Origin: Luteimonas sp. JM171
GTDB taxonomy: Bacteria > Pseudomonadota > Gammaproteobacteria > Xanthomonadales > Xanthomonadaceae
Length of the DNA stretch: 64,000 bases
NCBI RefSeq assembly: GCF_001717465.1
Contig: NZ_CP017074.1
Span: 1,764,873-1,828,872 of the forward strand
Direction: 5' to 3'
Position 1 is the stretch's first letter. Each line of letters begins with the position of its first letter. Below the pieces are notes generated by a model. The model was not told the DNA's origin. It worked only from the letters and a program-made list of their open reading frames with translations, and made no database searches. Shown piece by piece: positions 47,141-56,257 of the stretch. A program made the translations under genes and the position numbers.

Positions 47141-48136
47141 ATGGCCCGGGACGACCTGGTGGTGCACACGCCGGAGGGCCTGTACTGCCCGCCCGGCGAC
47201 TTCCACATCGATCCCTGGCGCCCGGTGCCGCGCGCGGTGATCACCCACGGCCACGGGGACCACGCGCGCACCGGCATGGGCACCTACCACGTGGCCGCCG
47301 AGGGCCTGCCGGTGCTGCAGTGGCGCCTGGGCGAGCAGGACTATCGGGTCCATGCCCTGGGCGAGCCGGCGCGGATCGGCGATGCGCTGGTGTCGTTCCA
47401 TCCGGCCGGGCACGTGCTGGGTTCGACCCAGGTGCGGATCGAGGTGGACGGCCAGGTCTGGGTGGCGTCCGGCGACTACAAGCGCGACCCGGACCCGACC
47501 TGCCTGCCGTTCGAGGTGGTGCAGTGCGACGTGTTCATCACCGAGTGCACCTTCGGCCTGCCCATCTACCGTTGGCCGCCGGCTTCCGACGTTGCGCGCG
47601 ACATCGTCGCGTGGCGCGAGGAGTGCGCGGCCAACGGCGAGGCGGCGATCCTCTACTGCTACGCGCTGGGCAAGGCGCAGCGGGTGCTTGCCGAGCTGAT
47701 GGCGCACACGGACCGGCCGGCGTACGTGCACGGCGCCATCGATGCGGGAGTGCAGGTCTACCGCGAGGCCGGTGTCCCCATGCTCAGTACGCTGCGGGTG
47801 GCCGACGAGGCGCGCGGGGCGGACTTTGCCGGCGAGCTGGTCATCGCGCCGCCCTCGGCCGCGGGGAGTCCCTGGATCCGCCGCTTCCGCCGGGCCCAGC
47901 AGGGCTTTGCCTCCGGCTGGATGCGGATCCGCGGCAACCGGCGGCGGCGCAATTACGATCGCGGCTTCGTGGTGTCCGACCACGCCGATTGGCCCTCGCT
48001 GCTGCGCACCGTGAAAGAGACCGGAGCGCGCCGGGTGATCGCCACCCACGGCGATACCGGGGCCCTGGTGCGGATGCTCAATGAATCAGGCATCGAGACC
48101 GGCGTGTTCGCCACCAGCTACGGCGAGGAGGACTGA
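47141..48136 (+). CDS. Ligase-associated DNA exonuclease (MBL fold)
   Basis: A 331-residue metallo-beta-lactamase/beta-CASP-type nuclease. The zinc motif HGHGDHA (HxHxDH) is near residue 37, and later FHPAGHVLGS, ASGDYKRDPDPT and the C-terminal VVSDHADWPSL complete the site. Such exonucleases process DNA ends in the ligase-exonuclease-helicase-PdeM repair cluster. ATG 47141 is 11 bases after the FMN protein's stop. The stop overlaps the ligase start by one base (TGATG). Confidence 0.9.
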   Translation: MARDDLVVHTPEGLYCPPGDFHIDPWRPVPRAVITHGHGDHARTGMGTYHVAAEGLPVLQWRLGEQDYRVHALGEPARIGDALVSFHPAGHVLGSTQVRIEVDGQVWVASGDYKRDPDPTCLPFEVVQCDVFITECTFGLPIYRWPPASDVARDIVAWREECAANGEAAILYCYALGKAQRVLAELMAHTDRPAYVHGAIDAGVQVYREAGVPMLSTLRVADEARGADFAGELVIAPPSAAGSPWIRRFRRAQQGFASGWMRIRGNRRRRNYDRGFVVSDHADWPSLLRTVKETGARRVIATHGDTGALVRMLNESGIETGVFATSYGEED

Positions 48137-49764
48137 TGCGCCGTTTCGCGGCCCTCTATGAGCGCCTGGACCGCAGCCCCGGCGCCACCGACAAGCGGCA
48201 GGCGCTGGTGGATTACTTCAGCGCCGCGCCGCCGGCCGATGCCGCCTGGGCGTTGTGGCTGCTCGCCGGCGGGAAGATCGGCGGCGCGCGCTCGAAGATC
48301 GCCGGCTCGGGCGAACTGCGCGCCTGGATCGGCGAGGAAACCGGCTATCCCGCATGGCTGGTCGAGGCCTGCCACAACCAGGTCGGCGACCTGGCGGAAA
48401 CCCTGGCGCTGCTGTTTGACGACCCCCCGCCCGGCGAAGAGGCCGCGGACACCGGGCTGGCGGAATGGGTGGAAGAGCGCCTGGCACCGGTGGCCAACGC
48501 CGAGCCGCGGGAGCGCCGCGAGGTCGTTGTGCAGGCCTGGCGCAGCCTCGCGTTCCGCGAACGGCTGGCGTTCAACAAGCTGCTGACGGGCGCGCTGCGG
48601 GTGGGCGTCTCGCAGGGGCTGGTGCAGCAGGCGCTGGCGCAGATGTCGGGCGTGGACATCGCCCTGATCGCACAGCGGATGCTCGGGCGCTGGACGCCAA
48701 GCGCAGGGTTCCTGGAGCGCCTGCTGTCGGAAGAGCCGCAGCCGGGGGACGCCGCGCTGCCGTATCCGTTCTTCCTCGCCTCCCCGCTGGAAGCCGAGCC
48801 GGAGACGCTTGGCGACATCGACGGCTGGCTGCTGGAGTGGAAGTGGGACGGCATCCGGCTGCAGCTGATCCGCCGCGACGCCGACGTGGCGCTATGGTCG
48901 CGCGGCGAGGAGCGCATGGACGGGCGTTTCCCCGAGATCGAGGCGGCGGCCGTGCTGCTGCGGCGGGACTGCGTGATCGACGGCGAGCTGATGGCCTGGC
49001 AGCCCGGTGAGTCCGCGCCGATGCCGTTCAGCGCGCTGCAGACCCGCATCCAGCGGCTGAAGCCCGGCCCGAAGTCGCTGGCCGCTGCGCCCGCGCGCGT
49101 GCTCGCCTATGACCTGCTGGAGCTGGATGGCGAGGACCTGCGCGCGCGTTCGTTGCAGGAGCGGCGGAAGATGCTCGCCGGATTGCTCGGTACCCAGGCC
49201 GTGCCCGAAGGCGAGGACGTGCCGCGGATAGTGCTTTCGCCCATGGTCGAAGCGGACAGCTGGGAGCGGGCGGCGGAGCTTCGCGAAGGGTCGCGCGAGC
49301 TTGGTGTGGAGGGCCTGATGCTCAAGCGCGTCGATTCTCCGTACCGCCATGGCCGCAAGCGCGGGGACTGGTGGAAGTGGAAGGTGGACCCGCTGACCAT
49401 CGACGCAGTGCTGATCTACGCGCAGTCCGGCAGCGGGCGCCGCAGCACGCTGTTCACCGACTACACCTTCGGCCTGTGGGACGGCGACGCGCTGGTCCCG
49501 GTGGCCAAGGCCTACTCCGGCCTCGACGACAAGGAGATCCTGAAGCTGGACCGCTGGATCCGCGGCAATACCGTGGAACGCTTTGGCCCGGTGCGCTCGG
49601 TGCAGCCCGAGCACGTGTTCGAGCTGGCGTTCGAGGGGGTCAACCTCTCCACCCGCCACAAGTCCGGGGTGGCGGTTCGCTTCCCGCGCATCCGGCGCCG
49701 GCGCACCGACAAGCCCGCCGCGGAGGCAGACCGCATCGAGAGCCTGCGGGCACTGGCGAGATGA
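48136..49764 (+). CDS. ATP-dependent DNA ligase of the end-processing cluster
   Basis: A 542-residue ATP-dependent DNA ligase. The adenylation motif I is K236-W-D-G, within EWKWDGIRLQ. An N-terminal helical domain (residues about 1-200) precedes the catalytic and OB domains; motif IV-like block GVEGLMLKRVDSPY and motif V DWWKWKVDP follow. These ligases work with the adjacent exonuclease, helicase and PdeM in DNA repair, and are distinct from the essential NAD-dependent LigA. The start ATG overlaps the exonuclease stop, and the stop overlaps the helicase ATG. Confidence 0.93.
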   Translation: MRRFAALYERLDRSPGATDKRQALVDYFSAAPPADAAWALWLLAGGKIGGARSKIAGSGELRAWIGEETGYPAWLVEACHNQVGDLAETLALLFDDPPPGEEAADTGLAEWVEERLAPVANAEPRERREVVVQAWRSLAFRERLAFNKLLTGALRVGVSQGLVQQALAQMSGVDIALIAQRMLGRWTPSAGFLERLLSEEPQPGDAALPYPFFLASPLEAEPETLGDIDGWLLEWKWDGIRLQLIRRDADVALWSRGEERMDGRFPEIEAAAVLLRRDCVIDGELMAWQPGESAPMPFSALQTRIQRLKPGPKSLAAAPARVLAYDLLELDGEDLRARSLQERRKMLAGLLGTQAVPEGEDVPRIVLSPMVEADSWERAAELREGSRELGVEGLMLKRVDSPYRHGRKRGDWWKWKVDPLTIDAVLIYAQSGSGRRSTLFTDYTFGLWDGDALVPVAKAYSGLDDKEILKLDRWIRGNTVERFGPVRSVQPEHVFELAFEGVNLSTRHKSGVAVRFPRIRRRRTDKPAAEADRIESLRALAR

Positions 49765-52250
49765 GCGCACGTGCGGTGGCACCCGCGCTTCCGCGTCCAC
49801 GCGGGTACCGGCCGCTGCTGGACTGGTTCGAATCCCGTGGCTGGCGCGCGGCCCCGTTCCAGCGCGAAGCCTGGCGTCGCTATCTTGCCGGCGAATCCGG
49901 CCTGCTGGTGACGCCCACCGGCAGCGGCAAGACCCTGGCCGCCGCCGGCGGCCCGCTGCTGGAAGCGCTGCGGCTCGGGGATGCGCCGGCGCCCAGGCGC
50001 GCGCCGGCAAACGCCCCGCCGCGGCTGCGGTTGCTGTGGATCACCCCGTTGCGCGCGCTGGCCAACGACACCGTGCGCGCGCTGCGCGAGCCGATCGAGG
50101 CGCTGGGCGTGGCGTGGACGGTGGCGATGCGCACCGGCGACGCAGGCGCGCGCGATCGCCGGCTGGCCCGACGCGGCCTGGCCGACGCGTTGGTGACCAC
50201 GCCCGAGTCGCTCGCGCTCGCGCTGTCGTATCCCGACGCGGGCGCCATCCTCGCAAGGGTGCGCGCGGTGGTGGTCGATGAGTGGCACGAATTGCTGGGC
50301 AACAAGCGCGGCGTGCTGCTGCAGCTGTGCCTGGCGCGGCTGCGCGCGCTGGCCCCCGCAGCCCGGACCTGGGGGCTCTCGGCCACGCTGGGCAACCTGG
50401 AAGAGGCGCGCGACGTGCTGCTGCCGCACGCGCCCGGCGCCGCCATCGTCTCGGCCCCGCGACGGCGGAAGATGACCCTGGAAGCCCTGCTCCCCGGTGA
50501 AGGCGAACGCTTCCCCTGGGCCGGGCACCTGGGCCTTTCCCAGCTGGAGCGCGTGGCCAGCGTGCTGCAGCGTGCCCAAAGCAGCCTGCTGTTCACCAAC
50601 ACCCGGTCGCAGGCCGAACTGTGGCACCGGGCGCTGCAATCGGTATGGCTGGACGAACCGCCGACGCTGGCACTGCACCACGGATCACTCGACGCCAGCC
50701 TGCGGGCCGCCGCCGAGCAGGGCCTGCGCGATGGCAGCGTGCGCTGCGTGGTGGCCACTTCCAGCCTCGACCTGGGCGTCGATTTCCCCGCGGTGGACCA
50801 GGTACTGCAGGTCGGCAGCCCGAAGGGCATGGCGCGCCTGCTCCAGCGCGGCGGCCGCGCACGCCATCGCCCGGGCGAGGCCGGGCATGTGGTGTGTGTT
50901 CCAACCCATGCTCTGGAACTGGCGGAGTATGCCGCCGCCCGGCAGGCGCTGGCCGCCGGGCGCATCGAGTCGCGCCCGCCGCCGCGCCTCTCGCTCGACG
51001 TGCTCGCCCAGCACTGCGTGACGCTCGCCCTCGGCGGGGGCTTCCAGCCGGACGCGCTGCTAGCGGAAGTGCGCGGCACCCACGCCTTCGCCGGCCTGTC
51101 GGTGGAAGCGTGGCAGGCGGTGCTGGACTTCATCGTCCGCGGCGGCAGCGCGCTGGAGTCGTATCCCGACTACCGGCGCGTGGTATGCGACGAGGACGGT
51201 ACATACCGCGTGCACGAGCGCCGCGTCGCCTTCCGCCACCGGCTGTCCATCGGCACCATCACCAGCGACGGCGGCGTGCAGGTGCGCTTCCTCAAGGGCG
51301 GGTACCTGGGCGTGGTGGAAGAGGCCTTCGTGTCGCGGCTTCGGCCGCGCGACCGCTTCCAGTTCGCCGGTCGCACGCTGGAACTGGTGCAGCTCAAGGA
51401 CATGACCGCGTACGTGCGCATCGCCGGCAAGGGCGAAGGATCGGTGCCGCGCTGGCAGGGCGGGCGGATGCCGCTCTCCAGCGAACTGGCGGGGGAGGTG
51501 GAGGCGATCCTCGCCGCGCCGGCCGCCAGCCCGGCGATGCGCGCGCTGGCCCCGCTGCTCGGCCTGCAGGCCCGGCTCTCGGCCCTGCCCACTCCGGAAA
51601 CCTTGCTGGTGGAAGCGGTCCGCACGCGCCAGGGGTGGCACCTGTTCGTGTTCCCGTTCGCCGGCCGCGCGGTGCACGAGGGCTTGGCCCCGCTGCTGGC
51701 CATGCGCTGGGCGCGTGAGGCGCCAAACACTTTCTCCTGGGCGATCAACGATTACGGCCTTGTGCTCAACGCCCAGGCGAGGGCCTGGCCGGAGCCGGAA
51801 CTGTTCGAGCGCCTGTTCGCGGGCGGGGGCCTGCTGGAGGATCTGCACTCGAGCCTCAACATGGGCGAACTGGCGCGCCGCCAGTTCCGCGAGATCGCGC
51901 GCGTGGCCGGCCTGCTGCCGCCGTCGCTGCCCGGCAAGGTCGTGCGCTCGCTGCGCCAGCTCCAGGCCTCCAGCGGTCTGCTTTTCGACGTGTTGCAACG
52001 CCACGATCCCGGGCACGTGCTGCTGGCGCAGGCGGAGCGCGAGGTGCTTGAATCGCAGCTGGAGGTCCGCCGCCTGGCCCAGGCGCTGGAGCAGTGCAGG
52101 TCACGCCGGCTGGAACTGCGCCATCCGCGCGGACTCACCCCGCTGTCGTTCCCCCTCTGGGCCGAGTCCGTGCGCGGCCAGCTCAGCACCGAAGACTGGC
52201 GCACCCGCGTGCGCCGCGCCGCCGAGCAGTTGGAGAAGAAGCATGGATGA
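49761..52250 (+). CDS. Ligase-associated Lhr-like DEXH helicase
   Basis: An 829-residue superfamily 2 helicase. Walker A PTGSGKT lies near 52-58, DEWH near 173-176, then SATLGNLEEARD (motif III) and a motif VI-type QRGGRARHRPGEAG. The long C-terminal part includes WH and Lhr-core domains (DGTYRVHERRVAFRHRLS, FVSRLRPRDRF). It is the helicase of the four-gene repair cluster; it probably unwinds damaged DNA for the ligase and nucleases. It overlaps ligase (ATGA) and PdeM by eight bases. Confidence 0.92.
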   Translation: MSARAVAPALPRPRGYRPLLDWFESRGWRAAPFQREAWRRYLAGESGLLVTPTGSGKTLAAAGGPLLEALRLGDAPAPRRAPANAPPRLRLLWITPLRALANDTVRALREPIEALGVAWTVAMRTGDAGARDRRLARRGLADALVTTPESLALALSYPDAGAILARVRAVVVDEWHELLGNKRGVLLQLCLARLRALAPAARTWGLSATLGNLEEARDVLLPHAPGAAIVSAPRRRKMTLEALLPGEGERFPWAGHLGLSQLERVASVLQRAQSSLLFTNTRSQAELWHRALQSVWLDEPPTLALHHGSLDASLRAAAEQGLRDGSVRCVVATSSLDLGVDFPAVDQVLQVGSPKGMARLLQRGGRARHRPGEAGHVVCVPTHALELAEYAAARQALAAGRIESRPPPRLSLDVLAQHCVTLALGGGFQPDALLAEVRGTHAFAGLSVEAWQAVLDFIVRGGSALESYPDYRRVVCDEDGTYRVHERRVAFRHRLSIGTITSDGGVQVRFLKGGYLGVVEEAFVSRLRPRDRFQFAGRTLELVQLKDMTAYVRIAGKGEGSVPRWQGGRMPLSSELAGEVEAILAAPAASPAMRALAPLLGLQARLSALPTPETLLVEAVRTRQGWHLFVFPFAGRAVHEGLAPLLAMRWAREAPNTFSWAINDYGLVLNAQARAWPEPELFERLFAGGGLLEDLHSSLNMGELARRQFREIARVAGLLPPSLPGKVVRSLRQLQASSGLLFDVLQRHDPGHVLLAQAEREVLESQLEVRRLAQALEQCRSRRLELRHPRGLTPLSFPLWAESVRGQLSTEDWRTRVRRAAEQLEKKHG

Positions 52251-52962
52251 GCTTGCGGGCGGCGCGGCGGAGCTCCTCATCGCCGGCGAGCGTATGCACC
52301 TGCTCGCAGACCGCGCGCTTTACTGGCCCGCGCGCAACCGCCTGCTGATCGCCGACCTGCACCTGGGCAAGGGCGGCATCCTGCGCAGCGCCGGCATTCC
52401 CGTGCCCAGCGGCGGCACCCGCCATGACCTGTCCCGGCTTGACGCGCTCCTAGAAGCCACGGGCGCGCACCAGCTCTGGATCCTGGGCGATTTCCTCCAC
52501 GGCGCGCGGCAGCCGCGCGCCGAAGCGGCCTGGCGGCGGTTCCTGGTTGACCACCCCGGCTGCAGCGCCAGCGTGATCGCCGGCAACCACGACCGCGCCC
52601 TCGTGCCTGATGCCGCCGGACTGGTGCACCTTCCCGACGACGTGCAGGACGGCCCGTTCCGCTTCCGCCACATGCCCCCCAACGACGCCGGCAGCACGGT
52701 GGCAGGCGCCCAGCCTGCGCTACCGGAAGCCGAACCGGCGCATGTCATATGCGGCCACCTGCACCCGGTGGTCCGGCTGCCCGGGCTGCGCGGCCGGTTC
52801 CCGGCGCTGGTCCTGGGTCCGGAGCAAACGATTCTGCCCGCGTTCTCCGCCTTCACCGGCGGCTGGCTGTTGGAGGAGGACCGGAGCTGGATTGCCTGCG
52901 CGCACGGCGCAGTGGTCGGCCACCGGGATTCGGAGTGGCGACCCGCGACCGGAAGACGCTGA
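52243..52962 (+). CDS. pdeM: PdeM, ligase-associated calcineurin-like phosphoesterase
   Basis: A 239-residue metallophosphoesterase. Metal motifs are ADLHLGKG (D-x-H), GDFLHGAR, GNHDRAL and CGHLHP. PdeM is the Mn-dependent DNA endonuclease/phosphodiesterase of the Lhr-PdeM-exonuclease-ligase cluster. ATG 52243 lies within the helicase end. The gene converges with the first NlpC/P60 gene across a hairpin at 52978-52995. Confidence 0.9.
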   Translation: MDELAGGAAELLIAGERMHLLADRALYWPARNRLLIADLHLGKGGILRSAGIPVPSGGTRHDLSRLDALLEATGAHQLWILGDFLHGARQPRAEAAWRRFLVDHPGCSASVIAGNHDRALVPDAAGLVHLPDDVQDGPFRFRHMPPNDAGSTVAGAQPALPEAEPAHVICGHLHPVVRLPGLRGRFPALVLGPEQTILPAFSAFTGGWLLEEDRSWIACAHGAVVGHRDSEWRPATGRR

Positions 52963-52977
52963 GTCCGGAAACGACGA

Positions 52978-52995
52978 GGCCGCCCGAAGGCGGCC
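52978..52995 (-). terminator. UUCG-tetraloop terminator of NlpC/P60 gene 1
   Basis: On the minus strand GGCCGCC-TTCG-GGCGGCC forms a seven-pair stem capped by a UUCG tetraloop, 27 bases past the first NlpC/P60 stop, followed by TCGTCGTTT. It also lies 16 bases after the PdeM stop and could serve both strands. Confidence 0.6.
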
Positions 52996-53021
52996 CCAGG
53001 GTCGATCGCGTTCGCGACGCC

Positions 53022-53696
53022 TCAGTGCGTGGCGATCCGCCGCGCCTGCTTGAAGCGCTTGGCCCAGTAGCCGCCGTCCAGCGCCGAGACCGTGACGTCG
53101 CGGCCAGTGCGCGGAGCGTGCAGGAAGCGGCCTTCGCCGACATAGATGCCGACATGGTCGATGCGGCCCCCGCGCAGGGCGAAGAACACCAGGTCGCCCA
53201 CGTTGAGCTGGGCGCGCTCGACCGGCTCGCCCGCACGGGCCATGTCGCGCGACACGCGCGGCAGCTCGATGCCCAGCGCGGTCTCGAACACGTAGCTCAC
53301 CAGGCCGCTGCAATCAAAGCCGCGCTCGGGGGACGTGCCGCCCCAGCGGTAGGGCGTGCCCAGCAGCGCCAGCCCACGCTGCAGCAGGCTCTGGCGCGCG
53401 GTATCCTGCGGCTCGGGCGCCAGATCGATGTCCAGCTCGGCGGCCGTGCTGATCAACTGGCTGACGTCAGCGGCGAACAGCAGTTCGCGGCTCGCGGCAG
53501 GCAGCGGATCGGCCAGCTGCTGGCTGACCGAGGTGGAAATGGGGAACCCGTCCGCGGTATCAGCCGCCAGCCCGGTGGCCGCGAGCGCCGGGGTGGCGGC
53601 GGCTGCCAGCAGGAGCGAGGCGAGGAGGGCGGAGGTGTGCCGGAAGCGGCGGAAGCGGGGCAGTTTCGATGCCGGGGACAATGGATCAATCGTCAC
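53022..53696 (-). CDS. NlpC/P60 peptidase 1 (exported)
   Basis: A 224-residue C40 peptidase. It starts at GTG 53696 with a signal peptide (SALLASLLLAAAATPALAA, cleavage near residue 40). The catalytic Cys is in RGFDCSGLVSYVF and the His in GGRIDHVGIYVG, with LHAPRTGRDV at the end. It hydrolyses peptidoglycan cross-linking peptides, usually D-Glu-DAP bonds. The second C40 gene lies upstream on the same strand. An AT-rich spacer of 135 bases separates them. Confidence 0.88.
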   Translation of the reverse strand: MTIDPLSPASKLPRFRRFRHTSALLASLLLAAAATPALAATGLAADTADGFPISTSVSQQLADPLPAASRELLFAADVSQLISTAAELDIDLAPEPQDTARQSLLQRGLALLGTPYRWGGTSPERGFDCSGLVSYVFETALGIELPRVSRDMARAGEPVERAQLNVGDLVFFALRGGRIDHVGIYVGEGRFLHAPRTGRDVTVSALDGGYWAKRFKQARRIATH

Positions 53697-53831
53697 GCGC
53701 GGGGATTCACGGTTGTTGGCGTGGCGTGATGGTGCCGCACGAAAACCGGCTTTTTGTTAGAAAAACGTTAATGAATGGGACGCGGTTCACGTGAATAAAC
53801 CATTTATTTCCCACTCGTCCCTATTCAGCGA
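53697..53831 (-). promoter_or_regulatory. AT-rich spacer between two NlpC/P60 genes
   Basis: This 135-base stretch is much more AT-rich than its surroundings (AAAAACGTTAATG, AAATAAATGG). It contains a perfect ten-base palindrome TTCACGTGAA at 53786-53795. It is upstream of NlpC/P60 gene 1 and downstream of gene 2, so it is the likely promoter region of gene 1. No clear hexamer pair was identified. Confidence 0.4.
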
Positions 53832-54410
53832 TCACAAAATCCGGCGGGCCCCCGTGTAGTGGTCGCGCCAGTAGTGACCGTCCAGATGGTCCAGGCGCAC
53901 GGTGCCGCCCGAACTTGGGGCATGCACGAAACGGCCCTTCCCAACGTAGATGCCCACGTGGGTCACGCCGCCCCGGTTGCCGAAGAACACCAGGTCGCCG
54001 GCGGCGAGTTTTTCCGGGGCAATGCGCGGGCCCTGCCACGCGAACAGGTCGCGGGTGGTGCGCGGCAGGCGGATGTCCAGCATGTCCCGGTACACGTAGT
54101 TGACCAGGCCGCTGCAGTCAAAGCCGCCGTCGGGGGTATTGCCGCCATAGCGGTAGGGCGTGCCGACCAGCCCGATGGCGCGGATGGTGACCGAGTTTGC
54201 GGCCACCGGATTGGCCGGAGTGACCACCGGCCAGTGCCGCTGCTGCACGGGTGCCGGCGTGGACGTCGGGCGGACCTGCTTGCCGCCGCAGCCCGACACC
54301 AGCAGCGCTGCCGCGATGGCCATGGCCGACAGCGGCCAGGCAAGACGGCGCGTGCGGGTTGGCGCGGCACGGCCGCTGCCCGGATAATGCGCTTCACTCA
54401 CGGCCCGCAT
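53832..54410 (-). CDS. NlpC/P60 lipoprotein peptidase 2
   Basis: A 192-residue C40 peptidase. The N-terminal helix ends in the lipobox LLVSGC, so the protein is an envelope lipoprotein like Spr. The catalytic Cys is in DGGFDCSGLVNYVY and His in GGVTHVGIYVG. It presumably cuts the DAP-containing stem peptide during cell-wall growth. ATG 54410 is preferred to an earlier start at 54470. It diverges from the SlyD-like gene by 62 bases. Confidence 0.88.
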   Translation of the reverse strand: MRAVSEAHYPGSGRAAPTRTRRLAWPLSAMAIAAALLVSGCGGKQVRPTSTPAPVQQRHWPVVTPANPVAANSVTIRAIGLVGTPYRYGGNTPDGGFDCSGLVNYVYRDMLDIRLPRTTRDLFAWQGPRIAPEKLAAGDLVFFGNRGGVTHVGIYVGKGRFVHAPSSGGTVRLDHLDGHYWRDHYTGARRIL

Positions 54411-54472
54411 CGTGGCCGATCCCTTTTCCGCTGACAAGCGCGGCCCAGCGCCGCCACACAGGTTGCCCATCC

Positions 54473-54952
54473 ATGAAGATCGAAAAAGACCGCGTCGTCC
54501 GTTTCCATTACACCGTGTCCGAGCCCGGCCAGGAACCGGTGGAAACCTCGAAGGACCGCGAGCCGCTGGCGATCCTGTTCGGGCACGGCAACATCATCCC
54601 GGGCCTGGAAAAGGCGATGGAAGGCCACGAGGCCGGCGACAGCTTCAGCGCCGAGGTGCCTGCCGCCGAAGCCTATGGCGAGCGCCGCGAGGACATGACC
54701 CAGCGCGTGCCCAAGAAGCACTTCGGCAAGCAGCGCCTCGCCCCGGGCATGCAGGTGGTGCTCAACACCAACTTCGGGCCGCGCCCGGTGACCGTGCAGA
54801 AGGTCGGGATGAGCGTGGTGGACGTGGACATCAACCACCCGATGGCTGGCAAGGACCTGCACTTCGACATCGAGATCGTCGAGGTGCGCGAAGCCGACGC
54901 GGCCGAGATCGAGCACGGCCACGTGCACGGCGAGGGCGGCCACCAGCACTGA
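54473..54952 (+). CDS. SlyD-like FKBP-type peptidylprolyl isomerase
   Basis: A 159-residue FKBP with an insert-in-flap domain. Blocks VVRFHYTVSEPGQEPVETS, GHGNIIPGLEKAMEGHEAGD and PAAEAYGERRED match SlyD. The C-terminus is histidine-rich but short (HGHVHGEGGHQH), so nickel binding may be limited compared with E. coli SlyD. It acts as PPIase and chaperone. ATG 54473 follows GCCCATCC; an upstream in-frame start is a shadow of the NlpC gene. Confidence 0.9.
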   Translation: MKIEKDRVVRFHYTVSEPGQEPVETSKDREPLAILFGHGNIIPGLEKAMEGHEAGDSFSAEVPAAEAYGERREDMTQRVPKKHFGKQRLAPGMQVVLNTNFGPRPVTVQKVGMSVVDVDINHPMAGKDLHFDIEIVEVREADAAEIEHGHVHGEGGHQH

Positions 54953-55006
54953 GCGGTACATTTTCCGCGCGCCGCGGATCCCGCGGCCGCGGGCGCCGGG
55001 GAGGGC

Positions 55007-56248
55007 GTGATGGCGGAGGACGGCGGCAGCACGCGGTTGGCGCCGGTTGACGCAAGCGAGCGCATCGGCCTGCTCGATGCGCTGCGCGGGATCGCGCTGG
55101 CCGGCATCTTCGTGGTCAACATCGAGTGGTTCAGCCGGCCGTGGCAGGAGTTCGGCAACGGCATGGTGCCCGGGCTGGCGGGCATCGACCTGGCGGTGGC
55201 GTGGCTGGTGCACGTGTTCGTCGCCGGCAAGTTCTGGGTGCTGTTCTCGCTGCTGTTCGGCATCGGCTTTGCCCTGATGATGGAGCGCGCACAGGCCTCG
55301 GGCCGGGCGACGCGCATGTACCTGCGGCGGCTGGCCGTGCTGTTCGCGCTGGGCGTCGCGCATGCGCTGCTGGCGTGGGTCGGCGACATCCTGCACGCGT
55401 ATGCAATCGCGGCGCTGGGCCTGCTGCTGCTGCGCGGGCTGTCCCCGCGTGCCCAGCTCGGCATCGGGCTGGCGATCTACGTCGGGCTGTACGCGCTCTC
55501 GCTGCTGGGCGGCTGGGCGATGGTGGCGTTCCCGGTCGAGGGCGCCTCGGAACTGCTGGCGGAGAGCGTGCGCGACGCAGAAGCCGCCGCGGCCGTGTAT
55601 GCAAACGGCGGCTTCGGTGAAATCACCGCGCAGCGGGCAAGGGATTTTTCCATGCTCCTGACCAACGCATTCGGCGTGGTGCCGATGGCGCTGGCGGTGT
55701 TCCTGGTGGGCAGCTGGCTGTTCCGATCCGGGCGCATCGCGGATGTCGCCGGGCATCGGCCCTTCTTCGTCCGCATGGCGGCAACGTGCCTGCCGCTTGG
55801 CCTGGTGCTGACCTTGGCTTCGGCCTGGCTGTCCACCGGTGATCCGGACGGGTTCTTCGATACGCGCTGGGTGTTCGCCTCGAGCCTGCATGGGCTGGGC
55901 GCGCTGCCGATGACGCTGGGCGGCGTGGCCCTGCTGGCACTGGCCTGGCAGGGCGCACGCGGCCAGGCGGTGATGACGTTCTTCGCCCCGGCCGGTCGCA
56001 TGGCGCTGAGCAATTACCTGCTGCAGTCGATCGTGGCGTCGCTGGTGTTCTACGGATACGGGCTGGCGATGTGGGGGCGGCCCGGCCAGGCGGGGATGGT
56101 GCTGTTCGCGGTGCTGGTGTTCGTCGCCCAGGTGCTTGCAAGCCGCTGGTGGCTCGCGCGGTTCCGGTTCGGGCCGTTGGAGTGGGCCTGGCGCTGGCTG
56201 ACCTATGGCCGCCGCCCGCCGATGCGGAACCGGGCGGACGCCGTTTAG
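55007..56248 (+). CDS. DUF418 membrane protein
   Basis: A 413-residue membrane protein. The N-terminus ERIGLLDALRGIALAGIFVVNI is the acyltransferase-3-like start of DUF418 proteins, and the C-terminal half has PAGRMALSNYLLQSIVASLV. About ten hydrophobic helices are apparent. Function is unknown, possibly transfer of a group to an envelope molecule. The start is GTG 55007 or ATG 55010. A possible leaderless promoter for the next gene lies at its 3' end. Confidence 0.85.
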   Translation: MMAEDGGSTRLAPVDASERIGLLDALRGIALAGIFVVNIEWFSRPWQEFGNGMVPGLAGIDLAVAWLVHVFVAGKFWVLFSLLFGIGFALMMERAQASGRATRMYLRRLAVLFALGVAHALLAWVGDILHAYAIAALGLLLLRGLSPRAQLGIGLAIYVGLYALSLLGGWAMVAFPVEGASELLAESVRDAEAAAAVYANGGFGEITAQRARDFSMLLTNAFGVVPMALAVFLVGSWLFRSGRIADVAGHRPFFVRMAATCLPLGLVLTLASAWLSTGDPDGFFDTRWVFASSLHGLGALPMTLGGVALLALAWQGARGQAVMTFFAPAGRMALSNYLLQSIVASLVFYGYGLAMWGRPGQAGMVLFAVLVFVAQVLASRWWLARFRFGPLEWAWRWLTYGRRPPMRNRADAV

Positions 56249-56251
56249 ACT
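56246..56251 (+). promoter_or_regulatory. -10 element placing transcription start at the ATG (leaderless candidate)
   Basis: TAGACT overlaps the DUF418 stop codon and is followed by six bases, then the ATG of the DadA-like gene. A start seven bases after the hexamer would be the A of ATG. No -35 match. Confidence 0.4.
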
Positions 56252-56257
56252 CCGCCC

